This document shows positions 33,124 through 41,774 of a stretch of DNA of 64,000 bases, in pieces (position 1 is the stretch's first letter; every line of letters begins with the position of its first letter). The stretch lies in assembly GCA_046330225.1 (NCBI GenBank), contig JAXLTD010000002.1, forward strand, positions 186,001 to 250,000, written 5' to 3'. The notes under the pieces are model-generated. The model ran no database searches and was not told the DNA's origin. It saw only the letters and a list, made by a program, of their open reading frames with translations. A program made the translations under genes and the position numbers. The stretch comes from CANJIV01 sp046330225 (GTDB taxonomy: Bacteria; Actinomycetota; Thermoleophilia; Solirubrobacterales; Solirubrobacteraceae).

Positions 33124-33513
33124 TCAGCCCAGCCGGTTCTCGATGCCCATCGGCGCGGGAGCGCCGGGGGCGGGGGCTTCGGCCTCGGCCGCGTCGGGCA
33201 CGCCGAGCACCTCGGCGAGCTCACCGGACTCGAACATCTCGGTGACGATGTCGCAGCCGCCGACGAGCTCCCCCTTCACGAAGAGCTGGGGAATCGTCGG
33301 CCAGTTCGAGATCGCCGAGAGCTCCTGGCGGATGCGGGGGTCGGGCAGGATGTCGACAGCGGCGAAGGGTGCGCCCAGCGCCTGGAGCGCCGCGACGGTG
33401 CGGGCCGAGAACCCGCAGGCCGGCTGCTCCGGATTGCCCTTCATGAAGAGGATGACCTCATGCTCGTCGATGGCAGACTGGATCGCCTCGCGGATGGTCG
33501 TCGGTTCGGTCAC
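33124..33513 (-). CDS. Monothiol glutaredoxin (Grx4/GrxD-like)
   Basis: A 129-residue monothiol glutaredoxin. The active site is CGFS (EQPACGFSARTVAAL), the motif of Grx proteins that bind a [2Fe-2S] cluster with glutathione and BolA. WPTIPQLFVKGELVGGCDI carries the cis-Pro and the GG-CD motif for glutathione contact. The C-terminal 25 residues are a Pro/Ala tail not found in E. coli GrxD. The GTG start is 12 bases after the bolA stop. BolA-Grx pairs cooperate in iron sensing and Fe-S transfer, and IscA-type genes are adjacent. Confidence 0.93.
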   Translation of the reverse strand: MTEPTTIREAIQSAIDEHEVILFMKGNPEQPACGFSARTVAALQALGAPFAAVDILPDPRIRQELSAISNWPTIPQLFVKGELVGGCDIVTEMFESGELAEVLGVPDAAEAEAPAPGAPAPMGIENRLG

Positions 33514-33525
33514 GTCGTCTCGCTC

Positions 33526-33753
33526 TCACTCGGCCCGGGTCTGAAGCGACAGGGCGTGGATCGGGCCGCCGATCTCGGCGCCGAACACGGCGTAGACGCG
33601 GCGGTGCTGTTCGATGCGGTTCATGCCGGCGAACTCCGCGGCGACGACCGTGGCGCGGAAGTGATCTCCGCCGCCGGTGAGGTCCTCGACCTCCGCCCGC
33701 GCGCCGGGGATCGCGCGTTCGATGCGCTCGCGGATGTCCTCGGGGCTCGGCAT
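33526..33753 (-). CDS. bolA: BolA family protein
   Basis: A 75-residue BolA-type protein. The KH-like fold is seen in PSPEDIRERIERAIPGARAEVEDL, DHFRATVVAAEFAGM (with the conserved His), RIEQHRRVYAVFG (with the second His) and IHALSLQT. In bacteria BolA forms a heterodimer with a monothiol glutaredoxin and coordinates [2Fe-2S] clusters. The glutaredoxin gene follows after 12 bases, so this pair is classic. It is divergent from the IscA-like gene, with about 100 bases between the two starts, which may form a shared promoter region. Confidence 0.93.
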   Translation of the reverse strand: MPSPEDIRERIERAIPGARAEVEDLTGGGDHFRATVVAAEFAGMNRIEQHRRVYAVFGAEIGGPIHALSLQTRAE

Positions 33754-33855
33754 GGCCTCGTAGGGTAGCGGCCGGGCCCGGCCTCGCTACACTTCCTGAA
33801 GTGAGGCGGCCAGCGGGCCGCCCGACCGTTCCAGAGACTCCGGGAGACCGCCGCG

Positions 33856-34212
33856 ATGATCACGCTCACCGACAAGGGTGCCGAGAAGGTTCGGGAGTTC
33901 CTCGCCTCCCAGTCCGAGCAGGCGGTCGCCACTGCCGGGCTGCGCGTCGGCGTGCGCGGCGGCGGCTGCTCCGGGTTCCAGTACCACCTCGCCTTCGACG
34001 AGGAGCGCGACGGCGACGAGATCGTCGAGAGCCACGGCATCCGCCTGCTCGTCGATCCCCAGAGCGCGCCGTACGTCAAGGGCGCCGAGGTCGACTACGT
34101 GGAGAGCCTGCAGGGTGCCGGCTTCCAGGTGAACAACCCGAACGTCGTCGCGGCCTGCGGCTGCGGCTCCTCGTTCCGAGTCGCGGACGAGGAAGAGGTC
34201 TCGGCCGTCTGA
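33856..34212 (+). CDS. Iron-sulfur cluster insertion protein (HesB/IscA/ErpA)
   Basis: A 118-residue A-type carrier. The three conserved Cys are present: one in GGGCSGFQY and two in ACGCGSSF, near the C-terminus. They coordinate a [2Fe-2S] or [4Fe-4S] cluster for delivery to apoproteins. The gene follows agaccgccgcg, with no strong Shine-Dalgarno sequence. It is divergent from bolA, which points to joint iron or redox control. It ends 31 bases before the convergent hemQ stop. Confidence 0.94.
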   Translation: MITLTDKGAEKVREFLASQSEQAVATAGLRVGVRGGGCSGFQYHLAFDEERDGDEIVESHGIRLLVDPQSAPYVKGAEVDYVESLQGAGFQVNNPNVVAACGCGSSFRVADEEEVSAV

Positions 34213-34243
34213 CCGCCCGCGGGAGGCAGCTGCCGGCCGGGGT

Positions 34244-34930
34244 TCAGGACGGCAGCGCGAGCGCGGCGCCGTCGAGCGCCCCAAGGGCCCGCTCCACCGA
34301 CGTCGCGATGCAGGTGAACGTGGGCGTGTCGACCTTTGTGTAGGCGCTCGCCTCCGTCGTCCGCAGCCGCTGCACGAGGTCGAGGAAGTCACCGGGCGTG
34401 TCGGTCTCGAAGGCGACCACGAACTCCTGGTCGTCGAGGCCGAACGAGTAGCTCGTGTTCAGGTCGATGGAGGGGTACTCCTTCCCGACCCGAATGTGCT
34501 CCTGCATGATCTCCCAGCGCTCGTCCGCGGGCTTGCCGTACCACTCGCGCGTCTTGACGAACGGGTAGACGAACAGGTACTTCGAATGGCCCGGCCGCAC
34601 CTCGAGCCGCGTTTCGTCGGAGTACTCGCTCGGCTTCGTCATCGCCAGGTACGAGTAGGGGATCGTGGCCCACGACATGAGGCCGCTCTGGGCCAGGATC
34701 ACGTGGAACTCGTGGATCCGGTCGAGGTTGACGGCCTGGGACATCAGCATCAGGTCGCAGTCGCCGCGGGTTCCCACGGTCGAAAAGGCCCGCAGGAGGT
34801 GGCCGTCGGCGAAGTCCTCACAGGCCGCCATGAACTCCCGCTTGTGCTCGCTGCGCTCGGCCTCGTCGAGGCGACGCCAGGCGGGGTCGATCTTCAGGAA
34901 GGTGTACTTGACGAAGTGACGTTCGGGCAT
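34244..34930 (-). CDS. hemQ: Coproheme decarboxylase (chlorite dismutase family)
   Basis: A 228-residue HemQ-type protein. In actinobacteria and firmicutes it decarboxylates coprohaem to haem b, the last step of the coproporphyrin-dependent route. Family landmarks are KYTFLKIDPAWR at the start, the central KYLFVYPFVKTREWY with the catalytic Tyr, MQEHIRVG carrying the likely haem-ligand His, and TSYSFGLDDQEFVVAFETD. The ATG at 34930 is used. A chlorite dismutase function is less likely, because the Arg of true chlorite dismutases is not apparent. Its neighbours encode Fe-S proteins. Confidence 0.93.
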   Translation of the reverse strand: MPERHFVKYTFLKIDPAWRRLDEAERSEHKREFMAACEDFADGHLLRAFSTVGTRGDCDLMLMSQAVNLDRIHEFHVILAQSGLMSWATIPYSYLAMTKPSEYSDETRLEVRPGHSKYLFVYPFVKTREWYGKPADERWEIMQEHIRVGKEYPSIDLNTSYSFGLDDQEFVVAFETDTPGDFLDLVQRLRTTEASAYTKVDTPTFTCIATSVERALGALDGAALALPS

Positions 34931-34990
34931 GGACGGTGTTGGTCGAGGGTGGTGACCTGCTCCCGACGGCGTCCAACTATAGTGTCGGTG

Positions 34991-37225
34991 ATGCTCCGGC
35001 CCGGGCTCATCGCCCTGGTGTGCGCGCTCGCGGCCATCCCAGCGGGCCTTTCCACGTCCGCCGCCGCCGCCGCAGCACCTTCGTCTGCCAGCAGCGCCAA
35101 GCGCGTGCTGCTCGTCTTCCTGCCCGCGCGCGACCGGGTGAAGACGGTCGTCCCGATCAAGAACGGTGTCGAGGCCCCCAAGAAGGCGTCGAGCAGCGAC
35201 GTGGTCCTCACCCGGCTCGGCAACCGCCCTGCCCTGTCGATCGGCGTGTCGAGCGCGACCCAGAGCACCTACACGTTCACCCAGGCGCTGCTCGATATGA
35301 CCCAGGGAACGCGCACGTCGGCCTCGACGTACGACACGCGCGAGCCGTTCACGATGAAGCTCGTCCAGACGGGCTCGCGCGGCACGATCGACGCGTGGGC
35401 GGACACGGTGCGCCGGGCCAAGTCCGCGCCGGCGCCCATCAAGCCGGGCCTCCTGGCCAGCGCGATTCCCGGCGGGGCGGCCTACATCGGGTACACGCCC
35501 AGCCGCACGAAGAACTACGAGGCCTTCGTCGCGGCTGACCGCGGCGGGAACATCAGCTACGTCTCGATCGGCTCGCCGGAGACCGTGGCGGACCGAGCGC
35601 AGGCGGCGCTGCAGCGCAAGCGCTTCGTCGTCGCCGGCCTGCCGCCCAAGCGGCTCGGCGGCCGGCAGCTCGACCAGCTCATCCGCGCGCGCACGCCGGA
35701 CGAACTGCTCATCGTGATGCAGACGCCGCCGAAGCTGAAGGGCCCCCAGCTCCTCCCGATGGGCATCGCCGGCCTGCCGGGGAAGCGCAGCCTGCTGACG
35801 TCCGCCACCACCCGTCGCGACGGCATCGTCGCCGGCATCGACATCACGCCCACCGTGCTGGACTGGCTCGGCCTCCCGGTGTCCAAGGATGTCGTGGGCG
35901 AGCCGATCGTGAATTCGGGCAAGACGGTCGACGTCGATGCGATCCGCAAGCTCAAGGAGCGATTCACCGGCATCGGCAAGCGGCGGATCCCGGCGCTGCA
36001 GGGCATGGTGCTGGCCTGGCTGGCCGTCTTCCTCTTCCTCGGCATCATCGGCGGCTTCCACCGCATGCGTCGCCGGTCGCTGCGGATCGGGGCGCTGGCG
36101 TTCCTGTGGATCCCCTTCATGGTCCTCCTGCCTGCGGTGCTCATGCCCTACCGGGCCTACACCGAGATGGCGCTGCTCGCGGGCGGCTGCTTCCTCGCGG
36201 CGATCGCGACTGACCGATTGGTGCCCTGGCCGCGAGGGCCGGTGGTCCCGATGGTGTTCGGGCTGGCCGCCACGCTGATCGACTTGGCGAACGATTCCGA
36301 GTTCATCGTGCGGTCGCTGCTCGGGCCCAATCCCCGCTTCGGATCCCGGTTCTACGGGATCGGCAACGAGATGGAGGCGGCCCTGCCCGTGCTGCTCTTC
36401 ATCGGGCTGGCCGCGTACTTCAGCGGGCGGGAGAAATCGAAGAAGCTCGCCGCGATCTTCGGCGCCTGCGGCTTCGCGCTGGCGATCATGATCGGCTGGG
36501 GCCGCCTCGGAGCCGACGTGGGCGGCGTCATCACGGTCGGCGTCGGGACCGTCGTGATCGTGCTCATGCTCCTGCCGGGCAAGCTCACGTGGCAGCGCGT
36601 CGCGCTCGTCGTCGTCACGCCGGTGCTCGCGGTGGGCCTGCTCGCCGGGCTCGATCTCGTCACCGGCGGCAACAGCCACTTCGTGCGCAACGTGATCAAC
36701 AACGAGAGCGGCACGAGCATCTTCGAGACGCTCTACCGCCGCAGCGAGCTGGCGGTGACGTCGAGCCTGCGCGGCCGCATGCCGTTCATCGCCCTGGCCG
36801 GCGCCCTGGCGATCCTCTTCGGATACCGCAACCGCAAGTGGCTGCTGGCGCCGATCCATGGCGACCCGGTCTGGAAGGCGGCAATCGTCGGGAGCCTCGC
36901 GGCCTGCATCGCGGGCTCGTTTGCAAACGACTCCGGCGCGCTGCTCTTCGTCGTCGGCTGCTTCGCGCTCGGCGCCGTGACCGCCTACGTCCAGGGCGAC
37001 CCGCGCCTGGCCGCCGCCGCCGGCGGCGAGAAGCTGCGCGGCGGCCTGATGGGCGACGCCGTCGAGCCGCCGCCGCCCGAGGGCGGCGGCCGCGAGCCGG
37101 GCCCGCCGGAGCCCGAGGCTGGCGGCGAGGCTCCCGCGCCCGAGCCGGCGGCTTCTGCCGCGAACGGTGCCGCGGAATCCGACGGCCCGGCGTCCGAGCC
37201 GACCGAGCCGGCAGGCGCCCGATGA
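34991..37225 (+). CDS. Large membrane protein with phosphatase/sulfatase-fold N-domain
   Basis: A 744-residue protein with a signal anchor (GLIALVCALAAIPAGL), an extracytoplasmic N-terminal domain of about 310 residues, and then eight or more membrane segments in the C-terminal half. The first domain ends in the sequence GIDITPTVLDWLGLPVS, which matches the pattern of alkaline-phosphatase/sulfatase-superfamily proteins where the final metal-binding region is built (vDiaPTvLdllGlp). However, the usual nucleophile Ser/Thr and His ligands are not evident, so it may be inactive or a binding domain. The Pro/Glu-rich C-terminus is cytoplasmic. The glycosyltransferase gene starts in its stop (ATGA), so the two are coupled. 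A role in cell-envelope glycan synthesis is inferred. Confidence 0.7.
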   Translation: MLRPGLIALVCALAAIPAGLSTSAAAAAAPSSASSAKRVLLVFLPARDRVKTVVPIKNGVEAPKKASSSDVVLTRLGNRPALSIGVSSATQSTYTFTQALLDMTQGTRTSASTYDTREPFTMKLVQTGSRGTIDAWADTVRRAKSAPAPIKPGLLASAIPGGAAYIGYTPSRTKNYEAFVAADRGGNISYVSIGSPETVADRAQAALQRKRFVVAGLPPKRLGGRQLDQLIRARTPDELLIVMQTPPKLKGPQLLPMGIAGLPGKRSLLTSATTRRDGIVAGIDITPTVLDWLGLPVSKDVVGEPIVNSGKTVDVDAIRKLKERFTGIGKRRIPALQGMVLAWLAVFLFLGIIGGFHRMRRRSLRIGALAFLWIPFMVLLPAVLMPYRAYTEMALLAGGCFLAAIATDRLVPWPRGPVVPMVFGLAATLIDLANDSEFIVRSLLGPNPRFGSRFYGIGNEMEAALPVLLFIGLAAYFSGREKSKKLAAIFGACGFALAIMIGWGRLGADVGGVITVGVGTVVIVLMLLPGKLTWQRVALVVVTPVLAVGLLAGLDLVTGGNSHFVRNVINNESGTSIFETLYRRSELAVTSSLRGRMPFIALAGALAILFGYRNRKWLLAPIHGDPVWKAAIVGSLAACIAGSFANDSGALLFVVGCFALGAVTAYVQGDPRLAAAAGGEKLRGGLMGDAVEPPPPEGGGREPGPPEPEAGGEAPAPEPAASAANGAAESDGPASEPTEPAGAR

Positions 37226-39558
37226 AGATCGCCCTCGTCTCGCCGTATTCGTGGACCTATCCGGGCGGCGTGACCCGGCACATCGAGGCCCTGGCGGGCC
37301 GGTTCCTGGAAACGGGACACGAGGTTCGCGTCCTCGCCCCGCACGATCCCGACGACCGGCGTGCCCGCTGGCTGCACCGTGGCGCGACCCCGGCGCCGCG
37401 GCCGATTCCCGACTACGTCGTGCCGCTCGGCCGGACCATCGGGTTCCCGGCCAACGGCGCGGTCTCCAACGTCTCGGTGTACCCCGACGCCTTGACCGGC
37501 ATGCGCCGCGAGCTTCGGACCGGCGGCTACGACGTCGTCCACGTGCACGAGCCCAACGCCCCGATGCTCGGCTGGGACGCCTGCCTGCGCCCGGGGCTCC
37601 CGATCGTCGGCACCTTCCACTGCTACTCCGAGAACCGCGGCAGCGCTGCCGTCGCCAACCTGGCCGGCGCGCGGCGGATCATGAACCACCTCCACGTGCG
37701 CGTCGCCGTCTCGGACGCCGCGGCCTGGACCGGGCGGCGGTTCTACGGCGGCGAGTACCGCGTCATCCCCAACGGCGTCGACCTCGCCCCTCCCACGGAC
37801 CCGGCGCGCTTCCGCGACGACGGGCGCCTCAACGTGGCGTTCGTCGGGCAGGCGGTCGAGCGCAAGGGCCTGCCCGTGCTCCTGCGGGCGTTCGAGGCGC
37901 TGCGCGAACACGTCCCCGCCACGCTGCGCATCGTGGGCGCCACGCCCGAGGAGGTCGAGCCGCTCCTGCTCGATGCCCGCGACATCGTCGTCCTGGGCAA
38001 GGTCTCCGACGCCGAGAAGCACGCGGTCCTGCGCGACGCCGACGTCCTCGCGGCGCCGTCACTGGGCGGGGAGAGCTTCGGGATGGTGCTCACGGAGGCC
38101 TTCGCCGCCGGCACGCCGGTCGTCGCCTCCGACATCGCCGGCTACCGCGACGTCGCCCGCAACGGGCACGAGGGCATCCTCGTGCCGCGCGGCGATGCCC
38201 GCGAGCTGGCCGAGGCGCTGCGCGACCTCTGGCTGGACCCGCACCGGCGGAGCCGGCTCGCCACCCGTGCGCGGGAGCGCGCCCAGCGGTTCGCCTGGCC
38301 GCAGGTTGCCGCCGAGGTCCTCGAGGCCTACGGGGACGCGATCGAGCTGGCCTCCGTCCGTCCGGAGGGCCGCCGGGCCCGCCTGGCGCTCCGCGCCGGC
38401 CTGGCGCCCGCCGACGGAATCGACGCTCCGCCCGAAACCGGCCTGCGCAGCCTCGAGCCGCCGCTTCCGGCGCCCAAGCGCCGCGTGCCGACGGCGGTGC
38501 GGCGCGGGGCGGTCGCGCTCGGCGCCCTCGGCGGCCTGGCGCTCTCCGCCGTCGCGCTGCAGCGAATCGGCGTCGACAACATCCTCACGACGCTCGTGGA
38601 CTCCAGCCCGGTCTGGGTGCTGGCTGGCCTGGCGCTCATGTGCCTGTCGATGGTCGTCCGCGGCTTCGCCTGGTACGAGATCCTCGTCGCCGCGCTGCCG
38701 GACGCCATCGTGCGCCGGCGCGACGCCCTGCAGGGCACCTTCATCGGCGTGCTCATGTCGGCCACGCTGCCGGCCCGCCTCGGCGAGCCGTCGCGCGCGT
38801 TCATCGTCGCGCGACGGGTGGGCCGCCCGCGCGAGTCGCTGCCGGTCGTGCTCGGCACGCTCGTGTCCCAGACGCTGCTGAACATCCTCGCCCTGGTGCT
38901 CCTGGGGATCGTCATGTTCAGCACGATCGGCCTGTTCCGCGGCCACGAGGGCGCGCTGATGGTGGCCACGATCGTTCCCGTCGTGCTGCTCGTCGCCGTG
39001 CTCGCGCTGCCGGCGCTCCTGCGCACCGGGGCGCCGTCGCGGTCCAAGCGCCTCGCGACGTGGCTCGCGCAGGCCCGCTCGGCCATGCGCAAGGTCCGCC
39101 AGGGCCTGCGGGTGTTCCGCGATCCCAAGCGCGGCGCGCTCGCGACCGTGGCGCAGCTCACGGCGTGGACGATCCAATGGATGTCCTGCTACGTCCTGCT
39201 CGTGGCCCTTGGGCTCGAGCACCAGGCCGGCATCGGCGCGGCCGCCGCGGTGCTCTTCGCCGTGAACATCACGGCGGTGCTGCCGGCCACGCCGTCGAAC
39301 CTCGGCGTCTTTCAGGCCGCGTGCGTCGCGGTGCTCAGCGGCGCCTACGGCGTGAAGTCCGCCGACGCGCTCGGCTACGGGATCATCCTCCAGGCCGTCG
39401 AGGTCGCGACCGCCCTGATCATGGGCATGCCGGCGCTCGTGAAGGAAGGCGTGTCCTGGAAGGACGTGCGCCTGCGCGCGATGCACGCGACGCCCGTCCG
39501 CCTGGGCCACCGCGCCGAGCCGCGCGAGGCGCTTGCGGCCGAGGCCGAGACGCCGTAG
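37222..39558 (+). CDS. GT4 glycosyltransferase (PimA-like) fused to flippase-like UPF0104/LPG-synthase-type membrane domain
   Basis: A 778-residue fusion. Residues 1-370 are a GT4 glycosyltransferase resembling PimA: GGVTRHIEALAGRF at the acceptor side, VHVHEPNAPMLGW, VAFVGQAVERKGL in the middle, and the donor-site ESFGMVLTEAFAAGTPVVA. After a linker (about 390-430), residues 440-740 hold eight or so membrane segments with the pattern GFAWYEILVAALPD and LPARLGEPSRAF, typical of the UPF0104/lysylphosphatidylglycerol-synthase-TM family that includes AglD. A soluble sugar transferase and a membrane transporter-like domain in one polypeptide suggest that lipid-linked sugar synthesis and its translocation are coupled. 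The donor is unknown. Confidence 0.87.
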   Translation: MKIALVSPYSWTYPGGVTRHIEALAGRFLETGHEVRVLAPHDPDDRRARWLHRGATPAPRPIPDYVVPLGRTIGFPANGAVSNVSVYPDALTGMRRELRTGGYDVVHVHEPNAPMLGWDACLRPGLPIVGTFHCYSENRGSAAVANLAGARRIMNHLHVRVAVSDAAAWTGRRFYGGEYRVIPNGVDLAPPTDPARFRDDGRLNVAFVGQAVERKGLPVLLRAFEALREHVPATLRIVGATPEEVEPLLLDARDIVVLGKVSDAEKHAVLRDADVLAAPSLGGESFGMVLTEAFAAGTPVVASDIAGYRDVARNGHEGILVPRGDARELAEALRDLWLDPHRRSRLATRARERAQRFAWPQVAAEVLEAYGDAIELASVRPEGRRARLALRAGLAPADGIDAPPETGLRSLEPPLPAPKRRVPTAVRRGAVALGALGGLALSAVALQRIGVDNILTTLVDSSPVWVLAGLALMCLSMVVRGFAWYEILVAALPDAIVRRRDALQGTFIGVLMSATLPARLGEPSRAFIVARRVGRPRESLPVVLGTLVSQTLLNILALVLLGIVMFSTIGLFRGHEGALMVATIVPVVLLVAVLALPALLRTGAPSRSKRLATWLAQARSAMRKVRQGLRVFRDPKRGALATVAQLTAWTIQWMSCYVLLVALGLEHQAGIGAAAAVLFAVNITAVLPATPSNLGVFQAACVAVLSGAYGVKSADALGYGIILQAVEVATALIMGMPALVKEGVSWKDVRLRAMHATPVRLGHRAEPREALAAEAETP

Positions 39559-39625
39559 CGCGCGCCGCGCCGCGCGGTCCGCTCGGCGGGCGTACCGCCG
39601 GCCCCGTCGGTCGCCCGCGTCCGCA

Positions 39626-39678
39626 AGGGGCGGCCGGGCAGGGAACGGCTCTTCGGGGACCCTGCCGGATCCGCCCCT
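39626..39678. terminator. Imperfect long hairpin in the 39.56-39.88 kb spacer
   Basis: AGGGGCGG (39626-39633) pairs with CCGCCCCT (39671-39678), and GGCAGGG (39637-39643) pairs with CCCTGCC (39660-39666), separated by a small internal loop. It lies about 70 bases after the glycosyltransferase stop, so it may be its terminator or part of a small RNA. The spacer of 323 bases (39559-39881) otherwise shows only repetitive high-GC sequence, no tRNA and no convincing gene. Confidence 0.45.
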
Positions 39679-39881
39679 CGCGGCCCCGGGCGGTCGGCCG
39701 TCGCGGCTGACCGGCCGCCGAACGGCGCGCCGGGGCTGGTTCCCGCTTCGCGCCGGTCGTTCCGCGGGCTCGCGGCAGGACCGGCGTCGCCGGCAGCGCC
39801 CGGGCGACGCGGCCAGAGGGGCCGCGCCCCCCGGGCTCGGGGCTCGCGCCGGCTGCGCCAGGCCGGGCAGGATGCTCAGGC

Positions 39882-40196
39882 ATGGAGTCCCTGCCAGCGC
39901 CGCTCACGTCGCGGGAGCATCAGCGGCTCGTTGCCGTCATCGAGCGGGAGGCACCAGAGTTGCTCGCCATCGCCCGTGACGCGGTGAACACGCGATGGCT
40001 CGCGGACGACGAAGCCGAGGCCCTGAACCGCGTCCTCCTCGACGCGTTCCTCGCTTCCGGTCACGACGGCGAGCCGAGCCGCGAGGGCGCGGAGGCTGAC
40101 GATCTCGCTGGGCGGGTCGAGATGCAGCGACGGTCGTACTGGCACGATTCGTCGCGTCGCGGCGGGACGTCCGCTCTGGCCGACGCTGACGCGTAG
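39882..40196 (+). CDS. Small hypothetical protein
   Basis: A 104-residue acidic, mostly helical protein (LTSREHQRLVAVIEREAPELLAIARDAVN and TRWLADDEAEALNRVLLDAFL). There is no signal or membrane segment, and no family is recognised. The ATG at 39882 follows gcaggatgctcaggc. It overlaps no convincing gene on either strand, and the residue composition is not that of a shadow frame, so I take it as probable. It is 45 bases upstream of the secreted Ig-like protein gene on the same strand. Its role is unknown. Confidence 0.5.
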   Translation: MESLPAPLTSREHQRLVAVIEREAPELLAIARDAVNTRWLADDEAEALNRVLLDAFLASGHDGEPSREGAEADDLAGRVEMQRRSYWHDSSRRGGTSALADADA

Positions 40197-40241
40197 CCGC
40201 GCGAGCGCGGACGCTTGACGCGTCCGGTAGCTTGGCGCCGG

Positions 40242-41774
40242 ATGGCTGCGCTGGACCTCACACGGACGTCGGGCCGGCTGGCGGCCGCGGCTGCCGCCGC
40301 GGCACTGGCGCTGCTGGCGGCGCCCGCCGGATCGTCGGCGGCGACGATCCGCGAGGCGCCGCTCTACGCGGGCACGAACGCGTTCACAGTCAGCGTGCCG
40401 CACACGACGGGCACGCGCCCGCCGCTCGTCCGCTACCGCGTCCTGCCTGCCGGCGCGGACTGCCGCCTCGCCAGCTTCGGCTACGAGGTGACCCAGGACA
40501 CGCTGGCGGAACGCAAGACGGGCGACGCACGTCTGCGGATTCGGTGCGGGAAGGTCGCCGCGGCCACGAGGGTCCGGCTGGCCTTCGGCGCGCCGCTCAT
40601 CAAGAGCGTGAAGATCCGCAACGGCGCTGGCAGCTTCGTGGTGCGGGCCGACGTGCCGCCCGGCACCGTCGCCCCGAAGGTGTTCATCCAAACGACGCCG
40701 CGCGGCAAGGGATCCTGCACGACCCGCGGCCTCACGGCGGGCGTGCGCAGCGGCGTCTTCACGCTCCGCGGACGGTCGCGCTGCCACGGCCTGCCGCGCA
40801 CGGCGCGCGCCGTGGTGGCGGTCGGCGGCGTCGTGGCCGGCCGCGCGTCGCCGTCGGCGCTCCCGGCGTCGGTGCGGGCGCGCGCCAGCGCGAGCTGTCC
40901 CGGCGCGGACAGCACGCAGCTGAACCCGACGACGGTGAAGATCACCGAGCGCAGGTGCGTCGCCCCGGGAGAGTGGCTGTTCTACCGGCCCTACCAGCGG
41001 TCCTGCCCGCCGCCCTACGTGTACCGAGGGGATCCGACGAACCCGTGGCCCGGCTTCACCACAGCGCTGGACCCGACCAACGGCTGGTGGTCGTGGGGCG
41101 AGGCGTTCGGCGACTGGTCGCTCACGAACTGGTCGCTGGACGTGAGCCGCACCCTGACCATGGCGTGGTACTGCCAGCTCGGGCCGCCGCAGAACTACGG
41201 TCCGCCCACGCAGTCAGGCAAGGGCGCCGTGGGCGAGGTGCAGCGGTGCGAGCGCGGGGACTGGTATCTCGGCGGCGACGCGACATTCACCTACGAGTGG
41301 CTCCGCGGCCCCTACCGCGGCGCGGCGACGCCGATCCCGGGCGCCACCGGACAGGCCTACACCACGACCACGGCCGACGAGCGCCAGTCGGTGACCTGCC
41401 GGGTCACCGGCACGAACCGGGGCGGGAGTGCGAGCGCCAATGCGGCCGGCAGCGACCCGATCGTCGGCATCGTGCCGCGCAACACCTCGATTCCGACGCT
41501 CAGCCTCGCCTCCGAGTTCGTCGCGCCGCGCGCCGGCAACACCCTGACCTGCAACCCCGGGGCCTGGGACGAGGCGGGCCTGGCCAACCCCTTCAGCTAC
41601 CAGTGGCGGCTGAACGGCACGGCGATCGGCGGGGCGACGGGCCGCCAGTGGCGGATCGACGCCGGCCTGGCCGGCTCGAAGGTCACGTGCGCGGTCACGG
41701 CCCGGAACGTGCTCGGCACCGGGACGGCCGAGAGCGCGCCGACCACGATCGTCAGCGGCGGGCGAATCCTGTAG
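40242..41774 (+). CDS. Secreted protein with Ig-like repeats
   Basis: A 510-residue exported protein. The signal peptide is AAAAAAAALALLAAPAGSSA. The first 200 residues are basic beta-rich sequence with several Cys. The C-terminal part has at least two Ig-like repeats of the type seen in Thermoleophilia surface proteins: FTYEWLRGPY with GATGQAYTTT, SVTCRVTGTNRGG, and FSYQWRLNG with GATGRQWRI and SKVTCAVTARN. The domain between them is Trp/Tyr-rich (NGWWSWGEAFGDWSL), which could bind carbohydrates. It stops directly against the metH stop (TAG|CTA). A surface binding function is inferred. Confidence 0.72.
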   Translation: MAALDLTRTSGRLAAAAAAAALALLAAPAGSSAATIREAPLYAGTNAFTVSVPHTTGTRPPLVRYRVLPAGADCRLASFGYEVTQDTLAERKTGDARLRIRCGKVAAATRVRLAFGAPLIKSVKIRNGAGSFVVRADVPPGTVAPKVFIQTTPRGKGSCTTRGLTAGVRSGVFTLRGRSRCHGLPRTARAVVAVGGVVAGRASPSALPASVRARASASCPGADSTQLNPTTVKITERRCVAPGEWLFYRPYQRSCPPPYVYRGDPTNPWPGFTTALDPTNGWWSWGEAFGDWSLTNWSLDVSRTLTMAWYCQLGPPQNYGPPTQSGKGAVGEVQRCERGDWYLGGDATFTYEWLRGPYRGAATPIPGATGQAYTTTTADERQSVTCRVTGTNRGGSASANAAGSDPIVGIVPRNTSIPTLSLASEFVAPRAGNTLTCNPGAWDEAGLANPFSYQWRLNGTAIGGATGRQWRIDAGLAGSKVTCAVTARNVLGTGTAESAPTTIVSGGRIL

